5,718 nucleotides of DNA from an uncultured Collinsella sp. (GTDB lineage Bacteria; Actinomycetota; Coriobacteriia; Coriobacteriales; Coriobacteriaceae), in the NCBI GenBank assembly GCA_902478935.1, contig CABSMV010000112.1:1-5718 (forward strand). The letters are read 5' to 3'. Below, piece by piece: positions 1-4,986 of the stretch. The position numbers and the translations under genes are program-made. The notes beneath the pieces are model-generated. The model saw only the letters and a list, made by a program, of their open reading frames with translations. It did no database searches and was not told the DNA's origin. Positions within the stretch are counted from its first letter, which is position 1. Each line of letters begins with the position of its first letter.

Positions 1-15
1 ACGCGCATAAAGAAA

Positions 16-49
16 GCCTCCCATTTCTCATGTCCAAGAAATGGGAGGC
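16..49 (-). terminator. Rho-independent terminator of the TIM-barrel gene
   Basis: Two perfectly complementary 13-base arms (16-28 and 37-49) enclose an 8-base loop. Read on the minus strand, the stem is followed at once by a T-rich run (TTTCTTTAT, complement of 7-15). On the plus strand the stem is followed by mixed sequence (AGTTCATTGTGG), so the hairpin is a terminator for leftward transcription. It lies 32 bases past the stop codon of the leftward gene at 82-1173, which is the natural user. The stem has GC-rich ends and an AT-rich half next to the loop. Confidence 0.9.
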
Positions 50-81
50 AGTTCATTGTGGGGCGGGCCTTGCTCTTACGG

Positions 82-1173
82 TTAGCGTTTCTTTCCGCGG
101 AAGAAGAAACCGTGCAGTGAAGGCTTGAGGCCGCGGTTGGCGCGACGCTCCTCGATGTGATCGTGGATCGAAGCGACGCGCTCGATGACTTCGTCGGGAA
201 TCGGCACATCGGGATTCATGTTCTCGACCTGGCTGACCTCGGCGGCGGCAACCTGGTCGATAATGGGCACATCGTCGTGCGAGATGACGGGCGTGGCGTC
301 TTCTTTCATCTTGCGGTAGCGCTGCATCATGTCGGTCTGCAGCTGCTGGGCCGAAGGCGGCGTCCAGATGATGGCGTTGGCACCGGCGGCGATGGTCTCG
401 CGGATACTCTCGGGCGTCTTGCCGCCCGGTGCGATGAGCGGCAGGTTGGGATAGTGCTCGCGCAGTTCACGTAGGACCTGGGGCGTGTTTTTGCCGGCGG
501 CGATGTTGAGAATTTTGGCTCCGGCGCGCACTTTGGCATGCGCATCATCGTCGCAACGTACGACCGTGGCGATGACGGGGATGTCGGCGATGTTGGTGAT
601 GTGCTCGACCATCTCGGCAGTAGCGGGGGAGTTGACCACGCAGCCCGCCGCGCCCTGCATCTCGGAGACGGCTGCCATCTGCACGGAGCGCTTACCGGTC
701 GTAGTTCCGCCGCCCACGCCTACGAAGACCGGGCACTCGGCGACGGTCAGCAGCGCTTGCGTTATGGCGGGCTGCGGCGTGAAAGGGTAGACCGCAAAGA
801 CGGCATCGGCGTTGGAGTTGCGGATAACCGCGACGTCGGTGGTGTAAATGAGCGACTTGATGCGTCGGCCGAAGAGCGTAAAGCCGCTGGCCTCCTCTAT
901 CTCGTCGGGCATGCGAAGGGCCGCCTTGCGCAAACGCCCGTCGATGGGCAGCGGCTCCATGGGGAGCAGTCCGTTGGGGGTCACGGCTACCTGGGGCTCG
1001 GTGAACTCGTCTGCGAGCTCGACCTCGGAGAAATCGACCGAGGCGACGATGTCCTCGTGAACCTCGGCGGGCACATCGATGGGAGCTTGGTCGTTTGCCG
1101 CGGCAGGCGTGTCGAAGGAGCTGGTGCCGACAAAGGCGTCGACGCGCTCATTTAGATCGTTGAGGGTATCCAT
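82..1173 (-). CDS. Uncharacterised TIM-barrel protein with acidic N-terminal and charged C-terminal extensions
   Basis: This 363-residue cytoplasmic protein has no signal peptide or membrane segment. The core (about residues 73-290) alternates short beta strands and helices in the manner of a (beta/alpha)8 barrel. Strands can be placed at SLIYTT (107-112), ADAVFAVYPF (122-131), CPVFVGVGGG (147-156), AAGCVVNSP (175-183), IPVIATVV (198-205), AKILNIAAG (219-227) and LPLIAPGGKT (244-253). The glycine-rich stretch GVGGGTTTGKR (152-162) and the late PGG plus GANAI segments resemble phosphate-binding loops of barrel enzymes. I recall shorter Firmicutes proteins (about 240 residues, loosely named hydrolase) that resemble the core, but the reaction is unknown to me. 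Residues 1-71 are rich in Asp, Glu, Ala and Val and look disordered; residues 292-363 form a second extension ending in a basic tail (FFFRGKKR). The ATG at 1173 has no Shine-Dalgarno sequence. A -10-like TAGAAT lies 9 bases away, so leaderless translation is possible. An internal start at Met72 (position 960) is the alternative; it also lacks a ribosome site. Confidence 0.88.
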   Translation of the reverse strand: MDTLNDLNERVDAFVGTSSFDTPAAANDQAPIDVPAEVHEDIVASVDFSEVELADEFTEPQVAVTPNGLLPMEPLPIDGRLRKAALRMPDEIEEASGFTLFGRRIKSLIYTTDVAVIRNSNADAVFAVYPFTPQPAITQALLTVAECPVFVGVGGGTTTGKRSVQMAAVSEMQGAAGCVVNSPATAEMVEHITNIADIPVIATVVRCDDDAHAKVRAGAKILNIAAGKNTPQVLRELREHYPNLPLIAPGGKTPESIRETIAAGANAIIWTPPSAQQLQTDMMQRYRKMKEDATPVISHDDVPIIDQVAAAEVSQVENMNPDVPIPDEVIERVASIHDHIEERRANRGLKPSLHGFFFRGKKR

Positions 1174-1182
1174 GGAGGCTCG

Positions 1183-1188
1183 ATTCTA
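1183..1188 (-). promoter_or_regulatory. Candidate -10 element for the TIM-barrel gene (possible leaderless start)
   Basis: On the minus strand the sequence is TAGAAT, a 5 of 6 match to TATAAT. Nine bases separate it from the ATG at 1173, so transcription would begin within a few bases of the start codon. No convincing -35 is seen at 16-18 bases upstream. The gene has no Shine-Dalgarno sequence, which fits a leaderless message. The assignment rests on one hexamer and on position. Confidence 0.4.
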
Positions 1189-1326
1189 TGTGATGACGGC
1201 CGGCGCGATGCAGCCGGAATAGCGAATGCTAAATCGTTTGACGAGTTGATTTTTCCCCGCCGCGCCATCCGTTAGACCGAAGGGCCGGCGAACGTGAAGG
1301 AGCTGTGGTGGCGGGTATCGAGGTGC

Positions 1327-1332
1327 TATCTT
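1327..1332 (+). promoter_or_regulatory. Weak candidate -10 element for the small membrane protein gene
   Basis: TATCTT matches the -10 consensus at 4 of 6 positions and has the same GCTATC context as the better-supported promoter at 4973. It would give a leader of about 25 bases that carries the Shine-Dalgarno sequence at 1352-1358. No clear -35 hexamer is present at the expected distance. This is offered only as the best candidate in the 191-base gap. Confidence 0.3.
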
Positions 1333-1351
1333 GAATGTCCCGTTTAAAAGA

Positions 1352-1358
1352 GAGGTGA
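1352..1358 (+). promoter_or_regulatory. Strong ribosome binding site of the 56-codon ORF
   Basis: GAGGTGA matches the 16S anti-Shine-Dalgarno complement (AAGGAGGTGA) over seven bases and lies 6 bases before the ATG at 1365. It is the main evidence that this very short ORF is translated, because chance ORFs rarely have such a site at such a distance. Confidence 0.85.
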
Positions 1359-1364
1359 CGCGGT

Positions 1365-1535
1365 ATGGATTTCACAGCAATGTTGGGCTCGATTGGCCTG
1401 TGTGTGGCCGCAATCGTTGCCGCCGCGGTCATCTACTTTGTGGTCACGGCCATTAAGGGCAAAAGGGCCGAACGCAAGGAGCGCGCGATGCTTAAACAGC
1501 ATCGCGACCAGCAGGGCAAACGCGCACAGAGATAG
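1365..1535 (+). CDS. Small single-pass membrane protein (56 aa), function unknown
   Basis: The ORF runs from ATG 1365 to TAG 1533-1535. Residues 1-6 are a short neutral-to-acidic lead. Residues 7-30 are a continuous hydrophobic helix (LGSIGLCVAAIVAA, then VIYFVVTAI). Residues 31-56 are strongly basic, with many Lys and Arg and a few Gln. By the positive-inside rule the N terminus should be outside and the basic tail in the cytoplasm. There is no lipobox and no obvious cleavage site, so it is probably an anchored protein rather than a secreted one. It reads away from the TIM-barrel gene across a 191-base gap and converges on the methyltransferase gene 24 bases downstream. I do not recognise a named family. 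The basic tail could touch the nucleoid, RNA, phospholipid headgroups or a partner protein, but nothing in the sequence decides this. Confidence 0.75.
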   Translation: MDFTAMLGSIGLCVAAIVAAAVIYFVVTAIKGKRAERKERAMLKQHRDQQGKRAQR

Positions 1536-1559
1536 CTTGTTGAGTTTTGGATCCGTGCG

Positions 1560-2663
1560 CTAGCTGCGTTTTCGAATCAGGGCAATGTAGAAGCCCTCAA
1601 AGTCGCGGCTAGGCGGAATGGTGAGCGTGCCGGGCAGGCCGTTGGCGATGGCCGATACCTGACCCGCGGCAATGGCCTCGGTCAGAGCGTTGGACTCGAC
1701 GCGCGGCTCCTCGCCGGCTTCCTGGGCGCGGCGTGCTTCGCTTTCGCTCGGCGTGCCGTCAAGGGGAATGAGCTCGCAGTCCATATGCTTGTCGAGGGCC
1801 TCTTGCAGGGCGTCCTCGTTTTCCTGCGGCATGATCGAACAAGTGGAATAGACGAGCGTGCCGCCCGGCTTGAGGGCACCCATGGCGCGGTCCAGAAGCG
1901 CGCGCTGCGAGCGGGCGCACTTGCTCAGCAACTGCTCGGTCAGGCCGCGCAGGCTTTTCTCGTTGCCGCTGATGACGGTGCCCGTGCCGGTGCAGGGGGC
2001 GTCGAGCAGGATGCGGTCGAAGCGGAAGAACTCGTCGAGCTCGCGTGCGTCGATGCGCATGACGGGCACGTTTTTGGCACCCTGGCGATGGAGGTTTGAT
2101 TCGAGCTTCTCGGCGCGGGGGATGTTCATCTCACAGGCGGTGAGGTGTGCCTGTCCCTGCGTGAGGGCGGCGATCTGCGTCGTCTTGCCGCCAGGGGCTG
2201 CGCACATGTCCAGGATGTCCTCGCCTGCCTGGGCGCCCAGGACCAACGGCGGCATCATGGATGACAGGCTCTGCAGGTAGATCTTGCCGTCGCGGTAGAT
2301 GTCGAGGTCCCACAGATCGGAAACCTGGGCCTCGGGCAGGATAAAGGCGTCTGGGTACCAGGCGACGGGGTTGTGGGCGATGCCGGCTGCATCGAGCGCC
2401 GCAGCGATGTCCTCGGCGGTCGCCTTGAGCGTGTTGGCGCGCAGCGTGACCGGGCGTGCGGCTGCGGCACCGAAGCCCTCGATCATGAGGTGAGCATCGG
2501 CGGGCGCATAGGCGCCGGCGACCGTGTCGACCATAAAGCGCGGCAGGTCGGCGGCGCAGGGAAGGGCGGCAAGCTGGTCGGAAAGCTCGGTAGCAGCAAA
2601 CTGCCTGAGCTTGAGCTCGGCCTTGACCTGCTTTTTCTGCTTACGACGACGCGGCTTGGACAT
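1560..2663 (-). CDS. RsmB/NOP2-family SAM-dependent RNA (cytosine-C5) methyltransferase
   Basis: This 367-residue protein transfers a methyl group from S-adenosylmethionine to carbon 5 of a cytosine in RNA, by family most likely rRNA. Residues 1-20 are a very basic tail. Residues 39-130 are a small N-terminal RNA-binding region typical of the family (VTLRANTLK at 72-80). The Rossmann-type catalytic domain then follows. DMCAAPGGKTTQ (152-163) is the SAM-binding loop, and E178 is the likely ribose contact. DAPCTGTGT (221-229) carries the motif IV cysteine C224. STCS (273-276) carries the motif VI cysteine C275, the expected nucleophile. The family uses both cysteines, one for attack and one for product release, and both are present, so the enzyme should be active. 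It lacks the NusB-like N-terminal domain of RsmB and is over 100 residues shorter than E. coli RsmF, so a C-terminal PUA-like extension appears absent. I therefore give no gene symbol. AAGGA (2671-2675) lies 7 bases before the ATG. The gene follows the synthetase by 40 bases on the same strand, so cotranscription is likely. Confidence 0.92.
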   Translation of the reverse strand: MSKPRRRKQKKQVKAELKLRQFAATELSDQLAALPCAADLPRFMVDTVAGAYAPADAHLMIEGFGAAAARPVTLRANTLKATAEDIAAALDAAGIAHNPVAWYPDAFILPEAQVSDLWDLDIYRDGKIYLQSLSSMMPPLVLGAQAGEDILDMCAAPGGKTTQIAALTQGQAHLTACEMNIPRAEKLESNLHRQGAKNVPVMRIDARELDEFFRFDRILLDAPCTGTGTVISGNEKSLRGLTEQLLSKCARSQRALLDRAMGALKPGGTLVYSTCSIMPQENEDALQEALDKHMDCELIPLDGTPSESEARRAQEAGEEPRVESNALTEAIAAGQVSAIANGLPGTLTIPPSRDFEGFYIALIRKRS

Positions 2664-2703
2664 CCGTCTTTCCTTCCCATTCCATTACATGTCGAGTGTT
2701 GTT

Positions 2704-4854
2704 TTAGTACTGGCTCTCGTGCTTGCTGAAGAAGTCGAAGCGCGGGGGCAGCGGCTTCACGCGGTGCTCGCCGGGCTTCTCGCCCAGGCTCTCCACAAAC
2801 TCGTCCGTGGAGGCAAAGATGTTATCCCAGCTAAAGAAGGCGACCGGATCGACGTCGAAGTACTCGCAGATGAGCTCGCAGCCGGCCGGCACAATACCGT
2901 GCATCAGGACGGTCGCTACGCGCAGCTCGGTAAAGGCGTCGACGAGGGCCTGCGTCATGGCGGCGTCTGCCTCGTTACCCTCGAGCTTGTTGGCGGCCTT
3001 GGAGGCATCGCTCCAGCGCTTGTTGGCGGCGCGCAGGTAGTCGTCGCACACGGCGAGCGCTCGGTGCGTCTCGAACTTGTACATGGCCTGCTCAAAGGCG
3101 AGGGCTGCCTGCTGGGCGGCTTCGACCACGGTGTCAGAAGCGGCACCGGCGGGGATGCAACCGTTGCGATAGGGACTCTCGTCGCCCTCCTTGACGGCGA
3201 CGCCGTAGAAGCAGCTGCGGGCCAGGCGGTTGAAGACGCCGGTCAGCAGCGCGCTCTCCTTAAGGGCGGGGTCGATAACGCGCTTGTCGTCGCAGGCGCG
3301 CACCTCGTTGCCGTCCTTGTCCTTGCCGGTCACGCGCGTGTCGTATGCCTTGGGGCTAAAGCTCACCGGCTTCTCGGACAGGCCGAGCGACAGCCAATGC
3401 GCGCGCATCTGCTCGCAGGTGTAGTGGTTGAGCAGGTCGTCTGCCGGCGGGGGAGGAGTCTGCGAGGACGAGCTGGCCTTTTTGCCCATGTAGAGCAGGT
3501 GGTAGCAGGCGCTGACGGTGCTCTGCGTGAGGTTCCAGCCTAGGGCCTCCCACATGGCGGTCTGCGCGATACAGTAGAAGTAGATGTTGTCCTGACCGAT
3601 AAACTGGTAGATCTGAGCGTCGTCAGAGCACCACCAGTCGCGCCAGTCGAGCGAGCTGTGCTGGTAGGTGGGCGCGGGCACCTGCGTGGAGTCGGCAGCG
3701 GGCTCGCCCATGAGGGCGGCATCCTGGGCGGCGACGCCCTCGGTCACGCCGGCGGCCTTGGCATCGCGCGCGAGCACGGTACGCGTATAGCTGATGGGCG
3801 CCCACAGGCTCTCGGGCCAGCACCAGCAGGTGACGTCGGAGACGCCATCGACCTCGGGCACCGGAACGCCCCAGTCGATGTTGCCGGTGATGCGGAAGGG
3901 CACGAGCGCCTTGCCGCTGCGGAAGCGCACGCCGCCGTTGGCGAGCACCGCATGGGCGTCGTCGCGCTCCTTCCAGCTGGGGAAGGTGACGGTAAAGCTG
4001 CTCTTGTTTCCCTCGGGCTCCAGCACGGTGTGCTCGGGCAGCTGGTCCTCGACGGCGTCGAAGGCCTCGCGGAACTTGTTCTGAATATAGAGCTGTGCCG
4101 GCAGCAGCCACTCCTCTATGGTCTTGGAGACCACGGAACGAACCTGCGGGTTCTGGGCGAGCTTGGCGGTGTAGGTCTTCATAAAGTCGAGGTAGGCCGG
4201 CAGGTCGAAGTAGAGGTTGTCTACCGGGCGCAGCTCGGGCACCTCGCCGGTGAGCTGGCTCTTGGGCGCGATGAGCTCCTCGGGCTCAAACTGGTGACCC
4301 AGGTCGCACTCGTCGGCATAAGCCTTCTCGGACTTGCAGCCCTGGATGGGGCAGCGGCCGATCACCTGGCGGCCGTTGAGGAACGTGCCGGCCTTGGCAT
4401 CGTAGAACTGCAGCGTGGAGCGCTTGGAGATGGTGCCCTGCTCGTGCAGGCGCTCGATAATCTCGGCGGTTACCTCGTTGTGAATCTGCGCAGCCGGCTC
4501 AAGTCCCGAGCCGCCGTAGATATCGCAGCTGATGTTGTAGTTGTTGAGGGTCGCGGCCTGGCGGGAGTGATTGGACTCGACATACTCGCCGATGGACTTG
4601 TCGTAGCCCTCGTTCTCCTTGAGCTTGCGGTAGCTCTCCATGATGGGCGAGCCATAGCAGTCGGTGCCCGAGGTGAAGATGACGTTCTCGCGGCCCAGAC
4701 GGTCGCGCAGGAAACGGGCGAAGAAGTCGGCCGGGACAAAGACGCCGCCAACGTGGCCAAAGTGAAGGCCCTTGTTGCCGTAGGGCTCGCCGGCGGTAAC
4801 GATGGCGCGGCGAGGCCAGCTGGGACGGTCGTTCATGGAGTATTTGGATGCCAT
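2704..4854 (-). CDS. Methionyl-tRNA synthetase-like class I aminoacyl-tRNA synthetase, divergent KMSKS
   Basis: This 716-residue cytoplasmic enzyme is expected to join methionine to tRNA. EPYGNKGLHFGH (23-34) carries the HIGH-type motif as HFGH. FTSGTDCYGSPI (60-71) matches the MetRS substrate-pocket block. A zinc knuckle of unusual form has likely ligands C168, C173, C183 and H187, followed by EELIAPKSQLTG (192-203) and NLYFDLP (213-219), both typical of MetRS. GNIDWGVPVP (324-333) and FIGQDNIYFY (418-427) complete the catalytic domain. The KMSKS position reads KASSS (459-463), then S, Q, T and four prolines (467-470). In the helical anticodon domain, FNRLAR (541-546) keeps the Asn and Arg spacing, but NKRWSDASKAANK (611-623) shows no Pro-Trp. 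There is no C-terminal EMAP-like tRNA-binding domain. I chose the ATG at 4854 (MASKYS) because AAGGAG lies 4 bases upstream. The longer frame from 4947 starts inside the probable promoter and adds Arg- and His-rich, non-conserved residues. It could be the cell's MetRS or a paralogue; I did not assign metG for that reason. Confidence 0.88.
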   Translation of the reverse strand: MASKYSMNDRPSWPRRAIVTAGEPYGNKGLHFGHVGGVFVPADFFARFLRDRLGRENVIFTSGTDCYGSPIMESYRKLKENEGYDKSIGEYVESNHSRQAATLNNYNISCDIYGGSGLEPAAQIHNEVTAEIIERLHEQGTISKRSTLQFYDAKAGTFLNGRQVIGRCPIQGCKSEKAYADECDLGHQFEPEELIAPKSQLTGEVPELRPVDNLYFDLPAYLDFMKTYTAKLAQNPQVRSVVSKTIEEWLLPAQLYIQNKFREAFDAVEDQLPEHTVLEPEGNKSSFTVTFPSWKERDDAHAVLANGGVRFRSGKALVPFRITGNIDWGVPVPEVDGVSDVTCWCWPESLWAPISYTRTVLARDAKAAGVTEGVAAQDAALMGEPAADSTQVPAPTYQHSSLDWRDWWCSDDAQIYQFIGQDNIYFYCIAQTAMWEALGWNLTQSTVSACYHLLYMGKKASSSSQTPPPPADDLLNHYTCEQMRAHWLSLGLSEKPVSFSPKAYDTRVTGKDKDGNEVRACDDKRVIDPALKESALLTGVFNRLARSCFYGVAVKEGDESPYRNGCIPAGAASDTVVEAAQQAALAFEQAMYKFETHRALAVCDDYLRAANKRWSDASKAANKLEGNEADAAMTQALVDAFTELRVATVLMHGIVPAGCELICEYFDVDPVAFFSWDNIFASTDEFVESLGEKPGEHRVKPLPPRFDFFSKHESQY

Positions 4855-4858
4855 GGGA

Positions 4859-4864
4859 CTCCTT
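4859..4864 (-). promoter_or_regulatory. Ribosome binding site that fixes the synthetase start
   Basis: The minus strand reads AAGGAG, then 4 bases, then the ATG at 4854. The spacing is a little short but usable. It supports a 716-residue product over the 747-residue frame that opens at 4947, and over a later in-frame ATG at 4836. Confidence 0.75.
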
Positions 4865-4935
4865 CGCATATGGTGAGAGCGCGGCCGGGCGCGGGGCTCG
4901 GCGGCGCGGTGGTCAATTCGTGCATATCGTTCGAC

Positions 4936-4944
4936 ATTATCGCA
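4936..4944 (-). promoter_or_regulatory. Extended -10 promoter of the synthetase-methyltransferase unit
   Basis: The minus strand reads TGCGATAAT: a TGn extension joined to GATAAT, which matches TATAAT at 5 of 6 positions. Transcription would start near 4929, leaving a leader of about 75 bases before the ATG at 4854. No good -35 is seen, as is common with extended -10 promoters. The leader is GC-rich and too short for a T-box or a typical riboswitch. Confidence 0.6.
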
Positions 4945-4948
4945 CATG

Positions 4949-4978
4949 CTGACGGGTACGTGGCAGGGGCGCTATCCT
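4949..4978 (+). promoter_or_regulatory. Promoter of the DUF3267-queH unit, probably leaderless
   Basis: CTGACG (4949-4954, 4 of 6 to TTGACA) and TATCCT (4973-4978, 4 of 6 to TATAAT) are 18 bases apart. The -10 ends 8 bases before the ATG at 4987, so the expected start of transcription falls on or within about two bases of the start codon. It overlaps the opposite-facing synthetase promoter: the -35 region expected for that promoter lies inside this spacer. Confidence 0.5.
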
Positions 4979-4986
4979 AAGATGCT

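Larger units (their letters stand above)
1174..1364. other. Divergent intergenic region
   Basis: This 191-base gap separates the leftward TIM-barrel gene from the rightward small membrane gene. It holds the two weak candidate -10 elements listed separately and a small inverted repeat (CCGGC 1200-1204 with GCCGG 1213-1217, 8-base loop). It is locally more AT-rich around 1219-1255. I see no RNA gene, operator with clear dyad symmetry, or conserved riboswitch. Confidence 0.6.

Noticed and set aside
688..718. P-loop (Walker A) reading of GGGTTTGKR in the TIM-barrel protein
   Set aside because: The pattern GxxxxGK is met, but Arg stands where Ser or Thr is needed, and the surrounding fold reads as a beta/alpha barrel with no Walker B partner.
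1231..1255. Terminator-like element (AAATC...GATTT followed by T residues) on the plus strand
   Set aside because: The stem is five weak pairs with a 12-base loop, and no plus-strand gene upstream would use it.
1522..1560. Hairpin between the convergent genes as a bidirectional terminator
   Set aside because: The stem is six base pairs with a 27-base loop and no proper T-tract directly after it on either strand.
2524..3543. Plus-strand open frame (339 codons) spanning the methyltransferase-synthetase junction
   Set aside because: It is antisense to two well-supported genes, has no ribosome site and shows only low-complexity composition.
4855..4930. T-box or SAM riboswitch in the synthetase leader
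   Set aside because: The leader is only about 75 bases, C-rich, and has no T-box sequence or recognisable aptamer stem.
4855..4947. 31-residue N-terminal extension of the synthetase from an ATG at 4947
   Set aside because: The ATG at 4947 lies just upstream of the extended -10 element, so it would not be transcribed from that promoter. The extension is Arg- and His-rich with no MetRS similarity, and a Shine-Dalgarno sequence sits before the ATG at 4854.
3658..4980. Long plus-strand open frame (440 codons) opposite the synthetase gene
   Set aside because: Its translation is repetitive Gly/Ala/Val/Leu-rich text with no recognisable motif, and it lies entirely over a gene with clear MetRS motifs on the other strand. 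GC-rich codon bias commonly leaves the antisense frame open.
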